From assembly GCA_946411835.1 (NCBI GenBank), contig CAMKFK010000009.1, positions 1 through 45,312 on the forward strand: 45,312 nt of DNA, given 5' to 3'. Every line of letters begins with the position of its first letter. Positions within the stretch are counted from its first letter, which is position 1. Below are positions 24,133 to 31,901 of this stretch, in pieces. The notes below the pieces were generated by a model. The model worked only from the letters and a program-made list of their open reading frames with translations, was not told the origin of the DNA and did not search any database. The position numbers were made by a program, and so were the translations under genes. Origin of the DNA: an uncultured Clostridia bacterium. GTDB taxonomy: Bacteria > Bacillota > Clostridia > Oscillospirales > Oscillospiraceae.

Positions 24133-26460
24133 ATGAACAAGGTAGGCAAAAGCGAAGTCCGCGTTGACGCCTTTGACAAGGCGAGCGGGCGGACGAAATA
24201 TTACGAGGACCGTATGCCTTCGGACGCGCTCTATGTCCGTATCAAGCACGCGGAGATCGCGCACGGCATGGTCAAGTCGGTCGATACCGCCGTCGCCGAG
24301 GCGATCCCTGGCGTCGTGAAGGTGCTCACCTGCTTTGACGCGCCGGAAATCAACTTCCCCACCGCCGGACACCCTTGGTCGATGGATCCCGGACATCAGG
24401 ACGTCGCCGACCGGCATCTCTTGAACCGCCACGTCCGCTACTGGGGCGACGACGTCGCGGTCGTCATCGCGGAAAACGAGGTCGCGGCGCATCAAGGCGT
24501 GCGCGCGCTCAAGGTCGAGTATGAGGAGCTTCCCTTCTTGCTCGATGTGCAAAAGGCGATGGAGGAAGGCGCGCCGCAGCTTCACGAGGCGTTCCCGAAC
24601 AACATTCTCAAGCACACCGACATGAAAAAGGGCGACTATCAGAAGGCCATTCAGGAGCAGGGTCTTGTCAAGGTCGAGGGCTGGTACGACACGCCGACCG
24701 TGCAGCACTGCCACATCGAAAACCATGGCTGCTTTGCCTATGAGGAAAACGATCGGCTTGTGGTCGTTTCATCCACGCAGATTCCGCACATCATCCGCCG
24801 CGTCGTCGGTCAGGCGCTCGGCCGTCCGTGGGGCGATATTGAGATCATCAAGCCCTACATCGGCGGCGGTTTCGGCAACAAGCAGGACGCGCTCTACGAA
24901 CCGCTGTGCGCGTGGTGCTCCACGCAGGTCGGCGGGCGCTGTGTGCGCCTCGACTGCGCGCGCGAGGAAACGTTTGTGAGTAACCGTGTGCGGCACGCCA
25001 TCCGCTTCCACATCGTCTCGTGGCTGCGCAAGGACGGCACGATTGCCGCGCGCAAGGTCGAGTGCTTCTCCAATCAGGGCGCTTACGCCTCGCACGGACA
25101 TTCCATCGTGGCAAAGGCCATGGGCTCGTTCCCGCAGCACTATCCCTGTGAGAATATGGAGTGCGACGCGTACACCGTGTTCACCAACCGTCCCGCCGCT
25201 GGCGCGATGCGCGGCTACGGCATGCCACAGGCGAGCTTCGCCGACGAGAGCAACATTGAGGACTGCGCCAGGGCGCTCGGCATGGATTCCTACGAGTTCC
25301 GCCAAAAGAACGTCATGCCGCAGGGCTTCCACGACGCGTTCTCCGGCAACACCAATTATTACGACAGCTTCCGCCAGTGCATGGAAAAGGGCGCGGCGTA
25401 CATCGACTACGAGCGCAAGAAGAAAGAATACGCGAACGATACCGGCGACATCCGCCGCGGCATCGGCATGGCGACGTTCTGGTACAACACTGCGGTCTAT
25501 CCCATCTCGCTTGAAACCTCGTCCAACCGTATGCTGCTCAATCTCGACGGCACGGTGACGTTTCAATGCGGCGAGACCGAGATCGGTCAGGGCGCGGACA
25601 CTGCCTACGCCCAGATGGTCGCCGAGGCGGTGGGCCTTGCGAGCTACCGCGACGTGCACGTCAAGTCCTGTCAGGACACCGACATCACGCCCACGGGTCT
25701 CGGCGCATATGCGTCCCGCCAGACCTATGTCGCGGGCTTCTCCATCCGTCAGACCGCCGACCTTCTGCGTGAGAAAATCTTAAAGTACGCAAACGAGGTC
25801 ACGCGGCAGGCGGTCGGCAACATGGATATCGTCGACGGAAACATCATCCGCAAGGGCGACAGCTCGGTGCTGATGTCGCTCTCCGAGCTTGCGATGACCG
25901 CGCAGTACAACCCCGTCCACAGCGAGCACATCACGGCGGAGAGTACCTACACCATCCGCAACAACGCCTACTCCTTCGGCTGCACGTTTGCCGAGGTCGA
26001 GGTCGATATTCCGATGTGCAAGGTGACGCTCAAGAACATCGTCAACGTCCATGACTGCGGCAGGCTCATCAATCCCGCGCTCGCTGCGGCGCAGGTGCAC
26101 GGCGGCATGTCCATGGCGATCGGCTACGGACTCTCCGAGCAGCTGATCTTCGACGAAAAGACTGGCAAGCCGCTCAATGGCAATCTGCTGGACTACAAGC
26201 TCTCGACGTTTATGGATCATCCGCATCTCGAAGCAGAGTTCGTCGAGAATGCGGAGCCGACCTCGCCGTTCGGCACCAAGGCGCTTGGCGAGCCGCCCGC
26301 CTGCTCGGGCGCGCCGGCAATCCGCAACGCGATTTTGGACGCGACAGGCGTCTCTATCAACCACAACCCCATCAACCCGCACGTCCTGTTCTCGGAATTT
26401 ACCAAGGCGGGACTCATCCACGACGACTGGCGAGAGGAAGGTGTAAACTGCTATGTATGA
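24133..26460 (+). CDS. xdhA: Molybdenum hydroxylase, molybdenum-binding subunit (XdhA type)
   Basis: This 775-residue subunit holds the molybdenum site of a three-subunit hydroxylase. It shows SGRTKYYEDRMPSDALYVRI in part (SGRTKYYEDRM), KPYIGGGFGNKQD, PAAGAMRGYGMPQ, CGETEIGQGADT and the catalytic glutamate E720 in ALGEPPACSG. The open frame runs upstream over mocA antisense; ATG 24133 after AAGGAGGG is the real start. Its last 8 bases overlap xdhB. The substrate cannot be told from sequence; xanthine, nicotinate-type or another purine-like compound are options. Labile selenium is likely from context but not proved. Confidence 0.93.
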   Translation: MNKVGKSEVRVDAFDKASGRTKYYEDRMPSDALYVRIKHAEIAHGMVKSVDTAVAEAIPGVVKVLTCFDAPEINFPTAGHPWSMDPGHQDVADRHLLNRHVRYWGDDVAVVIAENEVAAHQGVRALKVEYEELPFLLDVQKAMEEGAPQLHEAFPNNILKHTDMKKGDYQKAIQEQGLVKVEGWYDTPTVQHCHIENHGCFAYEENDRLVVVSSTQIPHIIRRVVGQALGRPWGDIEIIKPYIGGGFGNKQDALYEPLCAWCSTQVGGRCVRLDCAREETFVSNRVRHAIRFHIVSWLRKDGTIAARKVECFSNQGAYASHGHSIVAKAMGSFPQHYPCENMECDAYTVFTNRPAAGAMRGYGMPQASFADESNIEDCARALGMDSYEFRQKNVMPQGFHDAFSGNTNYYDSFRQCMEKGAAYIDYERKKKEYANDTGDIRRGIGMATFWYNTAVYPISLETSSNRMLLNLDGTVTFQCGETEIGQGADTAYAQMVAEAVGLASYRDVHVKSCQDTDITPTGLGAYASRQTYVAGFSIRQTADLLREKILKYANEVTRQAVGNMDIVDGNIIRKGDSSVLMSLSELAMTAQYNPVHSEHITAESTYTIRNNAYSFGCTFAEVEVDIPMCKVTLKNIVNVHDCGRLINPALAAAQVHGGMSMAIGYGLSEQLIFDEKTGKPLNGNLLDYKLSTFMDHPHLEAEFVENAEPTSPFGTKALGEPPACSGAPAIRNAILDATGVSINHNPINPHVLFSEFTKAGLIHDDWREEGVNCYV

Positions 26461-27337
26461 TATGAAAGCGCTCTATGAGGCGCAGAGCGTCGAAGATGCC
26501 GTTGCGCTCCGCATCGAGCACCCAGAGGCACAGATCATCGCGGGTGGATCGGATGTGCTCGTGCAGATGCGCGAGGGCAAACGCGCCGGTAAAGAGCTTA
26601 TTTCCATCTATATGATTGACGCAATGCGTGGCGTGAGTCTTGACGCCGCGGAGAATCTCCGCATCGGCTCGCTCACCAGTTTTTCACATATTACGCGCGA
26701 TCCGCTCATTCAGAAATACTGCAACGTGCTCGGCGAGGCTGTCGATCAGGTCGGCTCGCCGCAGATCCGCAATATCGGCACCATCGGCGGCAACACCTGC
26801 AACGGCGTCACCTCCGCCGACTCCGCCTCGACGCTCCATGCCTATGAGGCGATCGTGGAACTCACGGGCAAGGACGGCGTGCGAAAAGTGCCCATCAAGG
26901 ACTTCTACATCAAGGCGGGCACCGTCGACATCAAGCCCGACGAGATCCAAACCGCTATTCTCATTCCGAAGGCGAGCTATGAAAACACCTTCGGCCACTA
27001 CATCAAGTACGGTATGCGCAACGCCATGGAGATCGCAACGCTGGGTTGCAGCGTCAACGTGCGCCTCTCCTCGAACAAGAAAACTATCGAGCGCTGCCGC
27101 ATCGCCTACGGCGTCGCGGGCCCCGTGCCGATGCGCTGCCCGAGCGCCGAGGCAGTCGCAAATGGTGCCGCCCCGAGCAAGGCGCTCGCCGAACAGTTCG
27201 CCCGCGCGGTCATCGACGACATCAACCCGCGCGATTCGTGGCGCGCAAGCAAGGCGTTCCGCCAACACATCGCCGTTGAAATGGCAAAACGCGCGCTCAC
27301 CAGAGCGGTAGAATTGGCGGGAGGTGAGATGGCATGA
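26453..27337 (+). CDS. xdhB: Molybdenum hydroxylase, FAD-binding subunit (XdhB type)
   Basis: This 294-residue subunit binds FAD and passes electrons to NAD or another acceptor. The first FAD loop IIAGGSDVLVQMREGKR and the second, IRNIGTIGGNTCNGVTSADS in part (IGTIGGNTCNG), match the CO dehydrogenase flavoprotein family. The C-terminal CO_deh_flav_C domain (about 190-290) includes RCRIAYGVAGPVPMR in part. The start overlaps xdhA by 8 bases and the stop overlaps xdhC by 4 (ATGA), so the three subunits are made together. Confidence 0.94.
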   Translation: MYDMKALYEAQSVEDAVALRIEHPEAQIIAGGSDVLVQMREGKRAGKELISIYMIDAMRGVSLDAAENLRIGSLTSFSHITRDPLIQKYCNVLGEAVDQVGSPQIRNIGTIGGNTCNGVTSADSASTLHAYEAIVELTGKDGVRKVPIKDFYIKAGTVDIKPDEIQTAILIPKASYENTFGHYIKYGMRNAMEIATLGCSVNVRLSSNKKTIERCRIAYGVAGPVPMRCPSAEAVANGAAPSKALAEQFARAVIDDINPRDSWRASKAFRQHIAVEMAKRALTRAVELAGGEMA

Positions 27338-27831
27338 GTACGCAGTATAAGCTGGTTCACTGCACAATCAACGGCAAGGCGGTCGAAAAGATGGTCGACG
27401 TGCGCGCGTCGCTTACGGACATGCTGCGAAACGACTACCACCTCACGTCCGTCAAAAAGGGCTGCGAGGTCGGCGAATGCGGCGCGTGCAACATCCTCAT
27501 CGACGGCGAGGCGTTCAACTCCTGCATCTATCTCGCGGTCTGGGCGGAGGGCAAGGACATCTGGACGCTCGAGGGTCTGCTCTCCCCTGACGGCGAGCTT
27601 TCCGACATCCAGCAGGCGTTTATCGACGAGTCGGCCATCCAATGTGGCTTCTGCACGCCGGGCTTCATCATGACGGCGGTGGAGATTCTGGAGACGAACA
27701 AGCTCTACACCGATGACGAGCTGCGAAAGCTGCTCTCCGGCCACCTGTGCCGCTGCACGGGATATGAGAACGTCTTCCGCGCGGTCAAAAAGACCATGTA
27801 CCGTCGTCAGGGCAAGGAGATCGACTTTTAA
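27334..27831 (+). CDS. xdhC: Molybdenum hydroxylase, [2Fe-2S] subunit (XdhC type)
   Basis: This 165-residue subunit carries two [2Fe-2S] clusters. The plant ferredoxin-type cluster is in KGCEVGECGACNILIDG with a fourth cysteine in FNSCIYL; the second cluster has QCGFCTPGFI and CRCTGYENV. Length and motif order are normal for the family. It ends the operon, five bases before a strong terminator. Together with the two genes before it, it forms a full heterotrimer, in contrast to the fused enzyme at 20868. Confidence 0.95.
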   Translation: MSTQYKLVHCTINGKAVEKMVDVRASLTDMLRNDYHLTSVKKGCEVGECGACNILIDGEAFNSCIYLAVWAEGKDIWTLEGLLSPDGELSDIQQAFIDESAIQCGFCTPGFIMTAVEILETNKLYTDDELRKLLSGHLCRCTGYENVFRAVKKTMYRRQGKEIDF

Positions 27832-27835
27832 GCAA

Positions 27836-27882
27836 GCCCGCGATCCCTCTGTACCAGCGGGATCGCGGGCATAGCTTTTTTT
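27836..27882 (+). terminator. Rho-independent terminator of the xdhABC operon
   Basis: GCCCGCGATCCC (27836-27847) pairs perfectly with GGGATCGCGGGC (27859-27870) over an 11-base loop, followed by ATAGC and eight T. Stem, loop and flank closely match the hairpin at 14701-14735. Confidence 0.9.
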
Positions 27883-27918
27883 ATAATATGCATCCGGCCT
27901 GATAGGCTTCTTCCATGA

Positions 27919-28788
27919 CTAACAATCTAATATCACATCATTGAGTTCAATCCCACTCACCATATACCGGCATACGCCCCGACCTCCGTCGCGCTGGCGG
28001 ACGATCACGTCCTCCGGAAGCGCGTTCAGCCAGCGGTGGCTGAAATTGTTGCCGAAATATGCGTCGAAATTGATTACCGGCAGCACCACCCAATCCGTGT
28101 CCTCCTGCCGGTTGGCAGCGTAATACCCGATCAGCGTCCGCAGGACTTCTGTCGGCACGCCCTTGGGCGTCGATCTTTCTAACCTCTGTTCTAATGCGGG
28201 AGAGAAAACAATGTCGGGGCTGCGGAGCGGTCCCAGCTCCAGCGCGTCGGCGAGGACGTCGTCGAAACGCAGCCCCCACGCCGCCCTCGTGTTCGGCGCG
28301 AAGATCGGCACCTGCAGCTGCACCACCTTCTTGCGCCACTCGTTCTCCCAGCCACTGGAAAGCTTCTCACAGGCGGAGGCGTCCGGCTTTGATACCACGT
28401 CGGGATGCTTCTTCGCAAACGCGCACATCCGCCGCACATGGCGGACGAGCCAGCCGATACCGTTCGTGTCCACCAACTTTGGAAACTCCTCGTGCAATGC
28501 CGAAAACTCCGTCTCAAACTGCCAGTCCTCCTTGGTGGGGCTGGCAGTTCTTTTTTTATCCGGCACGCTGCACCACGCGCACAGCGCGCGGCGGGCGCGC
28601 TCAACGTCCGGCTCGCCGCCGTCAAAGATATAGCCGCGCGCGAGGATGGTCAGGATGCGGGCAAAGCCCTTGAAATCGAGCAGCATATCGAAAACGAAGC
28701 GCCCCCGCCACGTCCAGTCGTGCTTGCTCTTCGCTTCATAGCACACCGCGCCGGTATAAGCCTCAAATTCCGCTCTCTCGTCGATCAT
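27919..28788 (-). CDS. Unknown protein coupled to the polymerase-like gene
   Basis: This 289-residue protein is not recognised. Its ATG at 28788 overlaps the stop of the polymerase-like gene as ATGA, with GAGG eight bases upstream, so the two are translationally coupled and probably work together. It is soluble, rich in W, R and F at the N-terminus (HDWTWRGRFVFDMLLDF), with mixed helix and strand and no membrane segment. Visible marks are RHVRRMCAFAKKHPDVV near the middle, and PVINFDAYFGNNFSHRWLN followed by GGRGVCRYMVSG near the end. No nuclease or helicase motif is evident. An accessory subunit of the polymerase is an inference from coupling alone. Confidence 0.75.
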   Translation of the reverse strand: MIDERAEFEAYTGAVCYEAKSKHDWTWRGRFVFDMLLDFKGFARILTILARGYIFDGGEPDVERARRALCAWCSVPDKKRTASPTKEDWQFETEFSALHEEFPKLVDTNGIGWLVRHVRRMCAFAKKHPDVVSKPDASACEKLSSGWENEWRKKVVQLQVPIFAPNTRAAWGLRFDDVLADALELGPLRSPDIVFSPALEQRLERSTPKGVPTEVLRTLIGYYAANRQEDTDWVVLPVINFDAYFGNNFSHRWLNALPEDVIVRQRDGGRGVCRYMVSGIELNDVILDC

Positions 28789-31700
28789 CTCTTGAACCTC
28801 ACAGCGTTTTCTTCCACCGCGTCCGGCAGCAAGTCCCACAGCAGCTTGCGCTTGCCGAGCGCCACCACATAGAACACGGCGAAGTGCGGCTTGACGATTC
28901 TGTCCAGTCTCTTGCGGCACATCTTCGCCACCGCGTCCTTGTAGCTCTGCGACTGCGGCTTGCCCAGATATGCTTGGATCATGTCCCGGAATGCTTCCGA
29001 ATCCCTTGGGCGGTGCAGTTTTCTGTTTTTCTCCGCGTTGTTCTCGTCGTCGACGTCACAAATGAGGTCGCCAAGAATGCGGTATCCGCCGAAGCGAAAG
29101 TCAGAAAGCAGAGGAAAGAAATCTTCAAGGTTGGGAATCTGGTCGCGCAGGAAATCCAGCCGCGCCTCCCGATCCATCAGATGCCACGCCTGCTCCCGAA
29201 TCGCCTGCCGCAGCTCCGTCACCCGTTCCGGCTCCAGCTCGGAGAACACGGCGTAGAGCATCTCGGAATCATAATCGTCCTCCTGCCCGCGCCCGTAGAA
29301 AATACGCTCAATGTCGCTCTGCCTCCGACGCTTGTTGATTGGCGCGCGGCAGCCACGGATGCGCGTGAGACAGCCCTCATAATCGGCGAGAAGCGCGGCG
29401 ACGGCGTCCAGCGTCGGCTTGTCCAAGCGTTCTTTCCAGTCCGGGCGCTTGGCGAAGGTAAACAGCTCCGCGTCCTCCGCGGGCTTCGCTTTGATCTTCG
29501 GCGTGTGCTTTTCCAGCATATACGCGAGGTACGGCAGACGCTCCACGTTGGAGCTGACGTCGTCCCAATCGGTATCCCCGATGAATTCCTTTTTCCTCTG
29601 CCGTATGGTCGGCTCATACCATGCCCGGTCGCCGTCGTCGTCCAACAGCGCCTTGTATTTCAGGAACTCGCTGCGCCGTACCGTTCTGTGCTTGATATAC
29701 TCGTCGATGTCAGGTTTGACGCCGCTCTTTGCCGAGTCGATCTCCAAGCCCGTGAGGATGGCAAGCGTCTCCGTCTCTTCCCGATACCGCTGCCGCTCCT
29801 CTTCGGGGCGGCTTTCGTCGTAGGCGATGACGCTGCGGTCAAACGCCGCGTTGCAGATCTGCCCCACGCGCGAGGAAAACGTGTCGCGGACGGTGATGAA
29901 GCGGTCGTACCAGTCGTTCGCGTCACGGATCACCGGCTCTTCGGACGGGATATAGAGCAACGGAAGATTCTTGTCGTGATCCAGTTTGCCGCGCTCATAA
30001 TTGCGGCGCACACACTTGTTCAGCAAGGGATCGGCTATGGTCTTGACCATGTCGCCGTCATAGTCCGCGCCGCCCAGCCGCTCTGCCGCCAACATGTCGA
30101 CGTCAACCATCACCACGTCGGTCAAGTGTCCGAGATACTTTCGGCGGAGCGGTTCTTCATCCTGGTATATCTTAAGTTGGATCTCCTCATTGCGTGCGAT
30201 GTGCGGATTACGGAGCAGCGTACAGACCTTGTCCGAGCGGTATACCGCTCCAGGCGCATAAAACGAATTCTCGGCAAAGTGGCACGTCCACGCCTTGGCG
30301 AAAAATCCTGCTTTTGTTCTCGAACTTCTAAGCGCCGCACCAATATCGACGAGACACTTCAGAAGATCCATCAAGTCACCGGAGAGAAAGCGGTTATCCC
30401 CTGCGACGAGCAGGCGCCCTCGTGCATACTGCTCCAGCATTCGCTTCGCCTGTGCGTCCAACTCGTCCGCACAGACAGGCTCGTTCAAAAACAATGGGTT
30501 TTTTCGCAGCACCCGCGCCAGCGCGTCCCTGCGCTTCAAAAAATACGAAAGCCGGTACTCCTCGTTGGCGCACAGGTCATAGTACCGCTGCTCCGTCGCC
30601 TTCGTGATCCAGCTCCTCTCGTTCTCCGCCGGGCTATGCTCCCAGCCGAGCGGCAGATTGTGCGGGCGGAACTCGTCCGCCGTCATGGACAGCGTCGTGA
30701 GGAACTGATAGTTCAGCTCCGTGTACTCCTGCGGCTCCGGCTTGCTTGTGTTCGTGATGTAGAGCGCATGGTCGTATCGCTCCACCGCCGCGAGGTAGTC
30801 CTCCCAGCTCATACCATTTTCCGTCAGCCAGCCAAAGCCCTTGAACATGCTCTTCGTCAGAATAATATCCACATCGCGCACAGGATGCCTTACGCCCCAG
30901 ATATCCTCGATGCTCTCGCTCCCCGTGCGATTCAAAAAGTCTTTGAAGTCCACTTGATGCAGCATTCCCTTGACGAAGGGCAGGCGAATCTGGAACGAAG
31001 TATGGATGTGTTCGCCGCAATAGGCGCGGTCAACGGTCTTGGCATACTGCTTTGAAATGAGGCCCTCGCCATCGAAGCGCATGACATCAAACTCCAAGCG
31101 TTTCTCAACACGCTTATACTTTTTCATACCGTCTGACAGCTCTCCGCCCTCGACCGTGATAACCTGCGAATGACCTCCGGGAAATGTTTCGTTCTCCACT
31201 ACGATGATCCGATGCGGATCGGTCAATCCAATACCGTCGATGCGCGTCCCGCCCGAGAGCATCAGCCCGACGTAGGCGTAGAGCTTACTGAGCTGACAGC
31301 GTCCGACCGTCATGCCGAGCATGATGCGCTCACGTACCTCAGCATAGACGTCCTCGCGGATGAAGGATAACCGTGCCTGCCGGCTCATGCTGCCCGAGCG
31401 CTCGAACGCAAGATAACGGTGCTCGCCCGTGCCGAAGTCCAGACACACGCCCTCCGGCCGGAACAGCGACTCCGCCTTCCGCTGCCGCTCCAGATACCGC
31501 GGCGAGCTGCTGTGGTCGAAGATGCCGGAGAAGTCCGCGTAGAAGATGACGTCCTCCAGATCAGGGATGACCGTCTCCTCCTCGTCCGGCTTCGGGAGGT
31601 TCCCGTCGTGCAGGACGCACATGATCTGGTGGAACAGGGCGCAGTCGTCCTGCTCGTCCGAGCGGTAAAGGAAGCATTTGCGCGTGGCGCTCCTGCTCAA

Positions 31701-31817
31701 ATGGAAGCTGTACCGCTCGCCGTCCACCGCCTCCGCATAACCGATCAGGCTCCGCACCGATATGGTGTGGAGCCTGTACTTTTTCTTCATACCCATCACC
31801 GTGGAGAAGTATATCAC
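28785..31817 (-). CDS. Cellular RdRP/YonO-like two-barrel RNA polymerase on a mobile element
   Basis: This 1010-residue protein carries the core motifs of the two double-psi beta-barrel superfamily that includes eukaryotic RNA-dependent RNA polymerases (RDR/QDE-1) and phage YonO. The signature DxDGD is D585-Y-D587-G-D589 in LGGADYDGDMVK. Upstream are LLRNPHIARNEEI (534-546), like the RNP block of RDR proteins, and TDVVMVD (566-572). The first barrel shows FDGEGLISKQYAK (248-260) and SFQIRLPFVKG (274-284), close to the DGxGxIS and FQIR..KG blocks of RDRs. The start at 31817 follows AAAGG by nine bases; ATGs at codons 8 and 10 are possible. Template and product are unknown. Confidence 0.82.
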   Translation of the reverse strand: MIYFSTVMGMKKKYRLHTISVRSLIGYAEAVDGERYSFHLSRSATRKCFLYRSDEQDDCALFHQIMCVLHDGNLPKPDEEETVIPDLEDVIFYADFSGIFDHSSSPRYLERQRKAESLFRPEGVCLDFGTGEHRYLAFERSGSMSRQARLSFIREDVYAEVRERIMLGMTVGRCQLSKLYAYVGLMLSGGTRIDGIGLTDPHRIIVVENETFPGGHSQVITVEGGELSDGMKKYKRVEKRLEFDVMRFDGEGLISKQYAKTVDRAYCGEHIHTSFQIRLPFVKGMLHQVDFKDFLNRTGSESIEDIWGVRHPVRDVDIILTKSMFKGFGWLTENGMSWEDYLAAVERYDHALYITNTSKPEPQEYTELNYQFLTTLSMTADEFRPHNLPLGWEHSPAENERSWITKATEQRYYDLCANEEYRLSYFLKRRDALARVLRKNPLFLNEPVCADELDAQAKRMLEQYARGRLLVAGDNRFLSGDLMDLLKCLVDIGAALRSSRTKAGFFAKAWTCHFAENSFYAPGAVYRSDKVCTLLRNPHIARNEEIQLKIYQDEEPLRRKYLGHLTDVVMVDVDMLAAERLGGADYDGDMVKTIADPLLNKCVRRNYERGKLDHDKNLPLLYIPSEEPVIRDANDWYDRFITVRDTFSSRVGQICNAAFDRSVIAYDESRPEEERQRYREETETLAILTGLEIDSAKSGVKPDIDEYIKHRTVRRSEFLKYKALLDDDGDRAWYEPTIRQRKKEFIGDTDWDDVSSNVERLPYLAYMLEKHTPKIKAKPAEDAELFTFAKRPDWKERLDKPTLDAVAALLADYEGCLTRIRGCRAPINKRRRQSDIERIFYGRGQEDDYDSEMLYAVFSELEPERVTELRQAIREQAWHLMDREARLDFLRDQIPNLEDFFPLLSDFRFGGYRILGDLICDVDDENNAEKNRKLHRPRDSEAFRDMIQAYLGKPQSQSYKDAVAKMCRKRLDRIVKPHFAVFYVVALGKRKLLWDLLPDAVEENAVRFKR

Positions 31818-31901
31818 GGTGCCTTTCAGAGTGCAATCTCATTTTATAAAAACTGCACCCATTTTTTGTGTGCAAAAATCTGAAAGGAGGGTTTCCGATA
31901 C
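31818..31901. promoter_or_regulatory. Divergent control region with an inverted repeat over both ribosome sites
   Basis: These 84 bases separate the polymerase-like and ATPase genes. CTTTCAGA (31823-31830) and TCTGAAAG (31879-31886) form a perfect 8-bp inverted repeat that overlaps the ribosome site of each gene, with GTGCA and TGCAC or TGCA repeats inside. TTTTATAAAA at 31842-31851 may provide -10 elements both ways. The symmetry suggests shared control of the two genes. Confidence 0.5.

Noticed and set aside
28884-31055. 723-codon open frame on the plus strand opposite the polymerase-like gene
   Set aside because: It is a shadow of the GC-rich gene on the minus strand: no ribosome site, no family motifs, and composition rich in R, L, V and H.
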